A DNA stretch of 19,718 bases from Flavobacteriaceae bacterium (lineage in GTDB: Bacteria > Bacteroidota > Bacteroidia > Flavobacteriales > Flavobacteriaceae), in the NCBI GenBank assembly GCA_030829155.1, contig JAURBD010000022.1, positions 1-19,718 of the forward strand, read 5' to 3'. A program made the translations under genes and the position numbers. The notes under the pieces are model-generated. The model was not told the DNA's origin and searched no databases. It saw only the letters and a list, made by a program, of their open reading frames with translations. This document shows positions 5,786 to 13,590 of the stretch, piece by piece. Numbering within the stretch: position 1 is the stretch's first letter; each line of letters opens with the position of its first letter.

Positions 5786-8758
5786 TTACAGATCAAATGT
5801 GATTTTCCCAATGATACGCCTCCCAATTACGGGCATCCCTGGGAATGCACTGTATTTAAAGTCTAAAATATTTGACCCAGTAAGATCTATGCGCATACCA
5901 TTTTCAAAACGGTAACCAATATTAGCATCCCATAGGTTTTTTTCGTCGGTTATACCTCCCCAAACACCTTGGTTAGATTGAAATGCTTCGTCGTATTGGT
6001 AAGAAACACTTCCATATACACCACCTTTGCTATATCTAGCTCCAGCTCTCATTTTCTTTTGTGGAGAGTTTAGAAAAGAAGGAAATGGTAAATCATCGTC
6101 ATCACTTTCTCCTGGTATCCATGTATTTTGACTAACATATGATCCATTTGCCCATAATGTAATTTCATCCGTTGCAAAATATTCAAATGCAACATCAATT
6201 CCGTAGTGGCTTCGTGTAGCATCAGCAAATTTTCTGTATCCAGCAGGAATATGGGTTACTCCATCCCCTTGCGGTACTCGTTGAGATTCAATAGTTCCAA
6301 ATAGTGGGAATAATTGACCAGCTGCAGCTTCAAATCCTTCAGCGCCAAGTTGGAAAGTACCTCCAGCCAACAGGCCAAGACCTCCAGCTGCTGAAGCAAT
6401 TGTTGGTGCAAGAGCCGGAACCCCTGGCACACCTCCACCAGCAACAGTAGCAAATGGTAAACCAGCTCCAGTTGCAATAGCCTGATAAGCTGCAGTCAAT
6501 TGAGTTGTAATAGTAGGAGCTACTGCAGCTCCTAGTTCAGTACCAACAGTATTTGCAAATGCGGAAGCACTATATCCACCAATGCCATACGTTGGACCAA
6601 GCCCAGTAAAGGACGTAAATCCTTTTCTTTCATAGGTGTAAACATCAACCATTACTTTTAATTTATTAGCAATGATACCGTTATATCCTATTTCAAAAGA
6701 ATTCAAAGTTCCCAATTGAGCTTTTGGCGTATCTATACCACCTCCTGTGAATGTTTGAGCAGGATTAAAAATATTGTACCCCGGTGATAATGCAGCTAAT
6801 GTTCCTGAAGGGCTAAATCCAGCAAGTTGTCCTGTCAAGATTGATAAAAAATCAACACCTGTAGCAGCTCCTAAAGCTCTTAAGTCAGCAAATCGGGGAT
6901 CCAGATTGTAAGCTTGAGTCATTCCAGGTATTGTTAATGGATTTGATAGTAATACAGGATACAACATTGCGTTAGGAACAGAAGTAGATCCCTGAGGCAG
7001 AGTTTGTCCTCCTAAAAGTGGAAATTCAATAGGAGCATTTGCATCAAAGTTCTGTGCCTCTATCTCTCCTGCTAACCAAACGTCATATACGCCTGGTACA
7101 ATTGTGTTTACAGGGAAATCAATAAATGCGTTCAATGCGGATGGCGGAATAGTTGCCGAGTTGTAGGAAGCTCTTATGGAGTTGTTTTCATCCAGTTTAT
7201 AAACTAAAGCTATACGTGGAGAGAATCCATTCTCATCCAGTATGTTAAAGGTGTCATATCGAGCTGCATAAGTTAATTCTAATTTTTCTGAAAGTATTGA
7301 AGTACCCTGAACATATGCACCCATAATTCTGTAATCATCGTCATCATCATTACGACCATATAGAGTATAGTCTGAATCTCCACGAATATCTCTAAGATCT
7401 GTCCCAACAGTAAAGTTTGTATTTAAAAATCCAGGAACATCAAAGTTGTACTGAACTTGAGCTTCAAAAGAATCACGTTGAGCAACTTGTCGAAAACCAG
7501 AGTCATATAAGAAAGTGGGGTTGTTTTCATCACCTCCATCGTTGTAGTTATAAAAGACTTGTGCAAATAGACCACCAGACTGAACACGTGCTTGTGCCCA
7601 ATAATCTTTACCATTTTGGTATCCTGATCCCTGAGAGTTAAAAAACAATGCTCCTCCTTCTGACATCCCTCCAGAAACAAAAGCACTAGTATTATCGTTT
7701 GGCCTTAATTCTAAGTGCGCGTTTACAGCAAAATTTTCGTATTTAGTTGCAAGTGGGTTACCATCATTGTTGTCATCTAAGTCTTGAAAACTTAATAGTA
7801 CATCACCTCTTTGAGTTGGGTCAACCATTTTATTTTTAACTACAGGCTGAGCTATATCATTAGCGAACCCGCTTATGATTGATGCACTTTTAATAGGATC
7901 CATCTCGAAGTCATTTCCTGCTGACCACTTTGCATTTACTTTAAATCCAATTTTTTTATTTTCTGAAGCAAAAGCATGGCGTAAAGCTGCTCCTCGAGTA
8001 TTAAGTGTACCAGACAACAATTCAATAGTTGTTCCAGGATGATCAATCGCACTTTTTGAAATCCAATGTACAACCCCTGAAGCTACACCAGGTCCATAAA
8101 GAGCAGAAGCTGCTCCACGAACTACCTCTATTCTTTCAATATCGATATTGGATAAACCGGACTGTTGTGTGAAAAATGTACCTGCTGCTGGTGTTGCTAA
8201 GAATCGATAATCTAACATAGGTAAAGTACTAGTTCCAAATACACCAGAACCTGCTCTCATCTCAATATTAATACTATTCGCTGATTGTTGTTGAATTTGA
8301 ACACCTGGAATATACTGTAAATGACGAACAGGGTCAACTGCAACTGCAGAGTTTTCGATGTCTTTCGCCGATATAAGACTAACAGACGAAGGTGCATCTT
8401 GCACTTTTTGAGGTTTTCTTGAAGCTGTTACGACAATCTCATCTAAATTTTGTCCAGCATCTAAAAGAACTGTGATCTGCTGATCATTTTCAGTAACTTC
8501 CACAGATTTAGTCTCAAATCCAATTGAACTGATTTCAATAGTGAAAGGAGTTTGCATACTGGTCTTCAATTCAAAATTTCCATCAAAGTCGGAAACAGTA
8601 CCCTCAGAAGTCCCCTGTATAACAACGTTAACCCCAGGGATTACCTCGTTGGTTTCACTGTCAGAAACAACTCCACTGAAGGAGGTTTGCCCTTGAAGAA
8701 AATTCACAAATAACAGCAAAGTAATCGCCAGTGCTTGTGTAAATAATTTTGTTTTCAT
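5786..8758 (-). CDS. TonB-dependent outer-membrane receptor with N-terminal carboxypeptidase-regulatory-like domain
   Basis: A 990-residue outer-membrane importer. A signal peptide (about residues 1-24) is followed by a carboxypeptidase-D regulatory-like domain (about 26-100, with PGVNVVIQGTSEGTVSDFDG). A TonB-box-like segment, DEIVVTASR (106-114), comes next, then the plug (about 118-235, with IERIEVVRGAASALYGPGVASGVVH) and a long barrel ending in KITFDL. Two unusually long stretches interrupt the barrel. Residues 545-680 are rich in Pro, Leu, Ala and Gly. Residues 720-825 are dominated by Ala, Gly, Leu, Thr and Val with almost no charge. Acidic runs (RNDDDDDY, ESDDDDL, DLDDNNDG) suggest extracellular calcium-binding turns. 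There is no SusD partner, so a glycan system is unlikely. Its place between an acyl-CoA synthetase and several SDRs points to import of a hydrophobic organic acid (inference). The ligand is not readable. Confidence 0.95.
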   Translation of the reverse strand: MKTKLFTQALAITLLLFVNFLQGQTSFSGVVSDSETNEVIPGVNVVIQGTSEGTVSDFDGNFELKTSMQTPFTIEISSIGFETKSVEVTENDQQITVLLDAGQNLDEIVVTASRKPQKVQDAPSSVSLISAKDIENSAVAVDPVRHLQYIPGVQIQQQSANSINIEMRAGSGVFGTSTLPMLDYRFLATPAAGTFFTQQSGLSNIDIERIEVVRGAASALYGPGVASGVVHWISKSAIDHPGTTIELLSGTLNTRGAALRHAFASENKKIGFKVNAKWSAGNDFEMDPIKSASIISGFANDIAQPVVKNKMVDPTQRGDVLLSFQDLDDNNDGNPLATKYENFAVNAHLELRPNDNTSAFVSGGMSEGGALFFNSQGSGYQNGKDYWAQARVQSGGLFAQVFYNYNDGGDENNPTFLYDSGFRQVAQRDSFEAQVQYNFDVPGFLNTNFTVGTDLRDIRGDSDYTLYGRNDDDDDYRIMGAYVQGTSILSEKLELTYAARYDTFNILDENGFSPRIALVYKLDENNSIRASYNSATIPPSALNAFIDFPVNTIVPGVYDVWLAGEIEAQNFDANAPIEFPLLGGQTLPQGSTSVPNAMLYPVLLSNPLTIPGMTQAYNLDPRFADLRALGAATGVDFLSILTGQLAGFSPSGTLAALSPGYNIFNPAQTFTGGGIDTPKAQLGTLNSFEIGYNGIIANKLKVMVDVYTYERKGFTSFTGLGPTYGIGGYSASAFANTVGTELGAAVAPTITTQLTAAYQAIATGAGLPFATVAGGGVPGVPALAPTIASAAGGLGLLAGGTFQLGAEGFEAAAGQLFPLFGTIESQRVPQGDGVTHIPAGYRKFADATRSHYGIDVAFEYFATDEITLWANGSYVSQNTWIPGESDDDDLPFPSFLNSPQKKMRAGARYSKGGVYGSVSYQYDEAFQSNQGVWGGITDEKNLWDANIGYRFENGMRIDLTGSNILDFKYSAFPGMPVIGRRIIGKITFDL

Positions 8759-8815
8759 AGTGTTTGTTTTTAATTATTATTGGTTTTCATTACATAAAAA
8801 AATTAATGGTATGGA

Positions 8816-9511
8816 CTAAGATTCGGGGGTTGTGTTTATTTGTAGATGCCTATCTAAAAAGTAATCTAATTTATTTGTAAATGTTGTATGCTTTAAAAAA
8901 AAGTTTGGGTATGGGCCGTTTCTGAATTTAATTTCATGGGTTAAGAGTTCAAAATTCTTAATATAGTTGAGCCTAGTAGGATCATTTGACCCAAAGGAAT
9001 GATTGAAAAACAAGTTATTATTGATGAAATTTAATAAATAATTTCCAACAATTTTATTTTTACATAAAATACTAACAAAGTGTTTTTTCATAGACGAACT
9101 AACAGCTGTTATCTGCGGGAAATAATGATACCCCGACAACATTATAGAAGTTAAAGATAAAGGAACTTTTGGAAACTTAAGCAAAAAACGCTCAGCAATC
9201 ATACCTTGTATTAGTGTTCTTATGTAATGAGGTTGGTTTATTTTTAAGAATTTTGACTCCTTCAGGGTATCATAAAAGATGTTTTCAAGGGCATAACATA
9301 TTTTTTTTATGCAGTTGATTATCCAGTCAAAAAATTTGTAGGACAATTTAACATTACTGTTATGTGCATATCTGCTTTTTGGAGGAATGTTTGATTTTAT
9401 GCAATTAAATTTTGCTTTGCAAATAAAATCTTCAATCATTAATTCAAATTCATCAGATTTAAACAATACTAATAATAGAATGATTTGCGTAATTAAACAA
9501 ATTGTTAGCAT
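8816..9511 (-). CDS. Unrecognised 231-residue protein between acyl-CoA synthetase and TonB receptor
   Basis: I do not recognise this protein. Its ATG lies 9 nt after the TAA of the acyl-CoA synthetase gene and its stop lies 57 nt before the TonB receptor gene, all on one strand, which favours a real operon member. It starts with a hydrophobic segment (residues 2-17) that could be a membrane anchor. The rest is basic and rich in Asn, Lys, Phe, Ile and Leu, with six Cys (5, 31, 37, 67, 72, 150). The last 50 residues (FELLTHEIKFRNGPYPNFFLK onward) look like an ordered domain. It uses about ten ATA isoleucine codons and has few Gly, Ala and Glu residues, unlike its neighbours. That could mean recent acquisition, fast divergence, or a chance frame in AT-rich DNA. 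A start at Met25 is possible. No function is proposed. Confidence 0.6.
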   Translation of the reverse strand: MLTICLITQIILLLVLFKSDEFELMIEDFICKAKFNCIKSNIPPKSRYAHNSNVKLSYKFFDWIINCIKKICYALENIFYDTLKESKFLKINQPHYIRTLIQGMIAERFLLKFPKVPLSLTSIMLSGYHYFPQITAVSSSMKKHFVSILCKNKIVGNYLLNFINNNLFFNHSFGSNDPTRLNYIKNFELLTHEIKFRNGPYPNFFLKHTTFTNKLDYFLDRHLQINTTPES

Positions 9512-9520
9512 TGTGTATGT

Positions 9521-11197
9521 TTATGATTCCCACAAAACTGATTCATTTGCTTTATGCCATTTTTCAAAATTGCTTTGATATTTTTGATCAACTTTATTTC
9601 TTTTAATTTTAAGAGTTGGGGTGACGAGCTCATTTTCAACAGACCATTCGTCTTTTACAACTATTAAGGTAGAGATTTTTTTGTAATTGTCAAGTTTTAC
9701 ATTGATGTCCTCCAATTTTTTTTCGAGGTTTTGAGTTAATTTACTTGAATCAATTGTCTTTCCAATCTCTGAAAGTACAGCTAAACAAATTGGTTGTGGG
9801 ATTCCCATTCCTGTAACACATATTTGTTCGAATTCTATGATGTCTGCAAAATAATTTTCAATAGTTAGGGGTTCTATGTATTTTCCTTTTGTGGTTTTAA
9901 AATTATCTTTTACCCGTCCAGTTATGAATAAATATCCCTCTTCGTCAATGTGTCCTTGGTCTCCTGTATGCAGCCAACCGTTTTTGAACACCTCAGCAGT
10001 TATTTCGGGAGCTTTAAAATATCCTTTCATCAAGAATTCTCCTCTCATCAATATTTCATTGTTTTCTTGGTCAATCGAAATTTCAACACCATCTTGAGCA
10101 CGACCAACAGATCCGGGTTTCCTAGTTTCTCTTGCATCTAATTGGGTACAAATAGCTAAATTTTCAGTCATTCCGTAGCCGTTTGTGATGTGGATGTCTA
10201 TATCTCTAAACCACACCCTTTGACTTTCCATCATGGGAGCTGCTCCAGAAACAATTGCTCTTGCTTTGCTTAGACCCAAACTTTTTTTGAATTTCTTTTT
10301 TAAAAACCCTGAAATAAGCGGGATTCTCAAAAGTTTGTTGAGTTTTTTTTGTGGGATTTTTCCAAGAATTCCCATTTGAAATTTAGTCCATATTCTGGGA
10401 ACTGCAAAAAACACACTAGGTTGGGTATCGCTGAGGTTTTTTGCAAAAGTATCTAGAGATTCTACAAAAGACATGGTTCCTCCATAACGGAAACACGTAT
10501 GTTCTACTACGATTCTCTCTGCAATATGGTTTAGAGGTAAATAGCTAAAAAAGTCGTTGTTCCCATCCAGATTTATTTTAAGTACATTAGATCCCTCGAT
10601 CAATATTTTTGTAGCATCGTATGCTCTGTAGTCAATTACAACACCTTTAGGTGTTCCTGTTGTTCCAGAAGTAAATATAATTGTCCAGATATCATCTAGT
10701 TTGGGAACATTTGGTTTTTCAATTGGTTGAAAATCATTGATGAAATCATTCCATTGGTGGGCGTTGCTTATTTTTGAATGTTCTTTGTAGTGGGGAAATG
10801 CTATTACAGGCATATCATTACGCACTCCACTTTTCATTTCCTCCCAATTTTCAAGTTTTCCAGCAAAAAGAGCATCGACCTCACCGAATTCAAGAAGGTT
10901 TTTTATTTCATTTGATTTGAGTGTAGGGAAAAAGGGGACACTTACATAGCCCGCCATCATTATTGCAAGATCTGCAATTATCCATTCTCTACAGTTTTTA
11001 GATACTAAACCGATATGAGCTTGATCTCTTAAGCCAAGGGATTTTAATCCTGCCGCTAATTTTCGAGCTAAATGGCCAACTTCTCCCCAAGTGTAAATTT
11101 CCCATTGATCTCCAAAGGGTTGCTTTAGAAAAGGTCTATTGCGTAGTTTTTTTTCACACTCATAAAATTTAAGTTCTAAAGTATCAGCATTATTCAT
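9521..11197 (-). CDS. Long-chain acyl-CoA synthetase-like AMP-binding enzyme
   Basis: A 558-residue ANL-superfamily ligase that activates a carboxylic acid to its CoA thioester through an acyl-adenylate, in the cytoplasm or at the inner membrane. The ATP-binding P-loop TSGTTGTPKG (176-185) is intact. So are YLPLNHIAERI (219-229), the adenine-binding YGMTEN (341-346), TGD (411-413) and the hinge-region GR (427-428). The C-terminal domain ends with TPTLKIKRNKV, the conserved region carrying the lysine needed for adenylation in the long-chain family. At 558 residues it is slightly shorter than many bacterial long-chain synthetases of about 600. It is the first gene of the minus-strand run, diverging from the thiolase across 347 nt, so its promoter probably lies there. 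It would commit the imported acid to degradation. Chain length and substrate are uncertain. Confidence 0.92.
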   Translation of the reverse strand: MNNADTLELKFYECEKKLRNRPFLKQPFGDQWEIYTWGEVGHLARKLAAGLKSLGLRDQAHIGLVSKNCREWIIADLAIMMAGYVSVPFFPTLKSNEIKNLLEFGEVDALFAGKLENWEEMKSGVRNDMPVIAFPHYKEHSKISNAHQWNDFINDFQPIEKPNVPKLDDIWTIIFTSGTTGTPKGVVIDYRAYDATKILIEGSNVLKINLDGNNDFFSYLPLNHIAERIVVEHTCFRYGGTMSFVESLDTFAKNLSDTQPSVFFAVPRIWTKFQMGILGKIPQKKLNKLLRIPLISGFLKKKFKKSLGLSKARAIVSGAAPMMESQRVWFRDIDIHITNGYGMTENLAICTQLDARETRKPGSVGRAQDGVEISIDQENNEILMRGEFLMKGYFKAPEITAEVFKNGWLHTGDQGHIDEEGYLFITGRVKDNFKTTKGKYIEPLTIENYFADIIEFEQICVTGMGIPQPICLAVLSEIGKTIDSSKLTQNLEKKLEDINVKLDNYKKISTLIVVKDEWSVENELVTPTLKIKRNKVDQKYQSNFEKWHKANESVLWES

Positions 11198-11544
11198 TCG
11201 TAAAATAGTTTTTTATTTGTTCGATTTCATTAGTTTATTTTCTTCTTGTGGCGCAAAAAGATAATCTTTTTTTAGATGCCAGTCAAACAAAAATTTGTGG
11301 ATTGGTTTATGAAGTAGTAACTTCGAGAGTTTTGAGGAGTGAACCCCAAAATGAATAAGTCAAATTGTTTCAAAGTCTCCTAGAGTAATTCGTTTGTAAA
11401 TGAAAATTTATCAAGAGCTTTTGGACTGCAAAAGAATCCTAGCAACAATGCTAAAAAAAATAATTGCATCAGGATGCAAAATAGGGAATAGCGTATTTAA
11501 ATAAAAACGCAACCCAAATTGAAATAAATAATAAACATTAAAAA
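11198..11544. promoter_or_regulatory. 347-nt divergent intergenic region between acyl-CoA synthetase and thiolase
   Basis: Both flanking genes read outward, so promoters for both transcription units should lie here. The region is AT-rich and includes the 16-nt dyad listed separately. A weaker inverted arrangement, GCGT...ACGC around ATTTAAAT, lies at 11491-11510. A 34-codon ATG frame at 11400-11504 is open but overlaps these sites and has no recognisable product. I found no exact Bacteroidetes -7 TAnnTTTG element on either strand, so the promoters are not precisely placed. Confidence 0.6.
11464..11479. promoter_or_regulatory. 16-nt perfect dyad, candidate operator
   Basis: TTGCATC at 11464-11470 and GATGCAA at 11473-11479 form a perfect 7+7 inverted repeat separated by AG. 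It lies 65 nt upstream of the thiolase ATG and 266 nt upstream of the synthetase ATG. This size and spacing suit a homodimeric regulator of the TetR, GntR or MarR kind. No regulator gene is in the window to pair with it. I saw no second copy in the other gaps by eye. Confidence 0.45.
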
Positions 11545-12726
11545 ATGAGAGAAGCTTTAATTGTATCAACTGCCCGTACCCCTATAGGGAAAGCCTACCG
11601 AGGTGTCTACAATAACACTAATGCACCAACTTTAGGTGCAATGGCAATAGAGGCTGCAGTTGAGCGCTCAGGTGCTTCAAAAGATCAGATTGGCGACGTT
11701 ATTATGGGTGCTGCCCTTCAACAAGGAACTACAGGAGGTAATATTGGTCGGATGACTGCCATGGCAGCAGGACTTCCATCATCGGTTAGTGGAATGTCTA
11801 TTGATCGACAATGCTCCTCAGGAATGATGGCTATTGCTACTGCTGCAAAACAAATTATCTGTGACGGAATGGATATAGCTATAGGTGGTGGAATTGAATC
11901 GATTAGTTTGGTTCAAAACGACAAAATGAACGTGAGTCGTATGGTTGATAAATCCTTGGTTGCAAAACAACCCCATATTTATATGCCCATGTTACAAACT
12001 GCTGAGGTGGTGGCAAATCGTTACAAAATCAGTAGAGAAAAGCAGGATGCTTATGCTTTACAAAGTCAACAAAGAACAGCTGCAGCTCAGGAAGCTGGTA
12101 AGTTTGATGATGAAATTATTGAAACCACAACCTCTATGGGTGTTATGGATAAAGAAACCAAAGAAATCAGCTTTCATGATATTACCCTAAATAAAGATCA
12201 AGGGAATCGTCCTGGTACTGTTATTGAGGGGCTTTCTGCATTAAATCCAGTTTTAGAAAACGGATTCATTACTGCTGGAAATGCAAGCCAATTATCGGAT
12301 GGGGCTTCAGCTTGTGTATTGATGGAAGCTGCTACAGCTGCAAAACATTCAGTTACTCCCCTTGGGATTTACAGAGGAATGGCTGTTGCGGGATGTGAAC
12401 CCGACGAGATGGGTATTGGACCGATTTATGCGATTCCAAAATTATTAAAACAACATGGACTTAAGATGTCCGATATTGGACTTTGGGAATTGAATGAGGC
12501 TTTTGCAGTTCAAGTATTGTATTGCCAAGAGCATTTGGGAATCCCCAATGAGCTTCTTAATGTAAATGGAGGTGCTATATCCATTGGGCATCCCTACGGA
12601 ATGTCCGGTTCTAGAATGGTAGCTCATGCGCTTATCGAAGGAAAACGAAGAAATTCTAAATACGTTGTTTCTACCATGTGTGTAGGTGGTGGAATGGGTG
12701 CAGCAGGGTTGTTTGAAGTAATTTAA
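11545..12726 (+). CDS. Thiolase (acetyl-CoA C-acyltransferase)
   Basis: A 393-residue thiolase of standard length. The nucleophilic Cys90 lies in DRQCSSGMMA, His349 in ISIGHPYGMSGSRM, and the acid/base Cys379 in STMCVGGGMGAAG near the C-terminus, so the catalytic triad is complete. The N-terminal STARTPIGK is canonical for thiolases. It cleaves a 3-oxoacyl-CoA with CoA to release acetyl-CoA (or propionyl-CoA for a methyl-branched chain) in the cytoplasm; the reverse condensation is possible but less likely here. It is transcribed divergently from the acyl-CoA synthetase and the rest of the catabolic run, so it would be the last step of that pathway under a shared regulatory region. The usual HPIGASG motif reads HPYGMSG, a difference near the active site of unknown effect. 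It is convergent with the cyclase gene. Confidence 0.93.
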   Translation: MREALIVSTARTPIGKAYRGVYNNTNAPTLGAMAIEAAVERSGASKDQIGDVIMGAALQQGTTGGNIGRMTAMAAGLPSSVSGMSIDRQCSSGMMAIATAAKQIICDGMDIAIGGGIESISLVQNDKMNVSRMVDKSLVAKQPHIYMPMLQTAEVVANRYKISREKQDAYALQSQQRTAAAQEAGKFDDEIIETTTSMGVMDKETKEISFHDITLNKDQGNRPGTVIEGLSALNPVLENGFITAGNASQLSDGASACVLMEAATAAKHSVTPLGIYRGMAVAGCEPDEMGIGPIYAIPKLLKQHGLKMSDIGLWELNEAFAVQVLYCQEHLGIPNELLNVNGGAISIGHPYGMSGSRMVAHALIEGKRRNSKYVVSTMCVGGGMGAAGLFEVI

Positions 12727-12770
12727 AACTTAACGGATTTCATAAGAAAAAGAGTTAAACAATTTAAATA

Positions 12771-12800
12771 TGTTGCAAAGTTCATTCAATTATTGCAACA
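12771..12800. terminator. Weak stem-loop between convergent genes
   Basis: TGTTGCAA at 12771-12778 pairs with TTGCAACA at 12793-12800, giving an 8-bp stem and a 14-nt loop. It sits in the short convergent region after the thiolase and spans the stop codon of the cyclase gene. There is no T tract right after the stem in either direction, so intrinsic termination is doubtful. It is listed because it is the only stem-loop seen at this convergent junction. Confidence 0.25.
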
Positions 12801-13543
12801 ACTCTTGCAGGTGCTGCAGAAGCACCAACAATTTTTAAAGGAAAAACAGCAACTTTAAATCCTTTTGTTGGAAGTTCTTCTAAGTTTACGAGTTGTTCGA
12901 TATGACAGTACTCTTTTCTTTGTCCAACTAAGTGGGCTTCCCAAAACAATTCAGAATTATTGGTTTCTTTTGCTTTTTTGATGAGGTGTTTTAAAGGTAA
13001 ATCCCAACCCCAAGAGTCAATCCCCATAACTTTAATTCCTTGATCAATAAGCCATTCAGTAGCCGCAGCACTCATTCCTGTTCCTTTGTCTGGAAAGTCT
13101 TTGGTTCCATTGTAGATGTCTCGCCCCGTTTTGATTAAAACAATCATGTCTTTTTTTAGAGATAATTTTTCCTTTTCCAAAAACCCTTGGATGTCTTGAA
13201 TTGTGATTGGATCAAAATCTTCTTTATGTTTCATGTCGATAACAAGACCCTCCGCGTAGCACCATTCCAAGGGTATTTCATCTATGGTTTTGGAACGAGC
13301 TCCATTTACAGTGGGTGAGTAGTGCCAGGGTGCATCCAAATGAGTTGTAGCGTGAACCCCCATTTGTTTTATGGTATCGTCTGCCCAGCCCATAAAACCT
13401 TTTGGAAATAATTTTTTTGGCAAACCCAAAAAACGCAGCAATAAACCCGCTTTTTTATGAGATTTATGCTTAATTCTAACTTTCATAAACCAGGGGTCAG
13501 ATTTATTGTATTGAATGGGTTTTGATAAATCTATAATTTTCAT
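12782..13543 (-). CDS. Cyclase/kynurenine-formamidase-family metal-dependent hydrolase
   Basis: The start chosen is the ATG at 13543, giving 253 residues (MKIIDLSKPI); an in-frame TTG at 13549 would add two residues and is less likely. The protein carries the family metal-binding pattern HATTHLDAPWH, with His, His, Asp and His ligands at residues 64, 68, 70 and 74. The more common HxGTHxDxPxH has Gly where this has Thr. It opens with IDLSKPI, as is usual for this family, and has GIDSWGWDLP in the second half. Family members hydrolyse amides or open rings, for example N-formylkynurenine, isatin or cyclic amides; none has been shown here. There is no signal peptide. It follows the exported ASP-box protein by 47 nt and probably shares its transcript. 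Its longer N-terminal part (residues 18-55) departs from classic KynB, and no tryptophan-catabolism genes are nearby. Confidence 0.85.
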   Translation of the reverse strand: MKIIDLSKPIQYNKSDPWFMKVRIKHKSHKKAGLLLRFLGLPKKLFPKGFMGWADDTIKQMGVHATTHLDAPWHYSPTVNGARSKTIDEIPLEWCYAEGLVIDMKHKEDFDPITIQDIQGFLEKEKLSLKKDMIVLIKTGRDIYNGTKDFPDKGTGMSAAATEWLIDQGIKVMGIDSWGWDLPLKHLIKKAKETNNSELFWEAHLVGQRKEYCHIEQLVNLEELPTKGFKVAVFPLKIVGASAAPARVVAIIE

Positions 13544-13590
13544 TGCCAAAGTTTCTATCTAGCAGCTAGTTTAAAATCTATTTTGAATTC

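Noticed and set aside
6256..6477. Leu/Gln-rich minus-strand frame inside the TonB receptor gene
   Set aside because: It is an out-of-frame reading of the Ala/Gly-rich loop coding region, where biased codons give a repetitive artefact.
11400..11504. 34-codon ATG frame (MKIYQELLDC...) upstream of the thiolase, on the plus strand
   Set aside because: It is short, overlaps the dyad and the likely promoter, and its product resembles nothing I know. Such frames are expected in AT-rich DNA.
13544..13549. TTG start two codons upstream of the cyclase ATG
   Set aside because: The ATG at 13543 gives the normal family N-terminus (MKIIDLSKPI), so the TTG is not needed.
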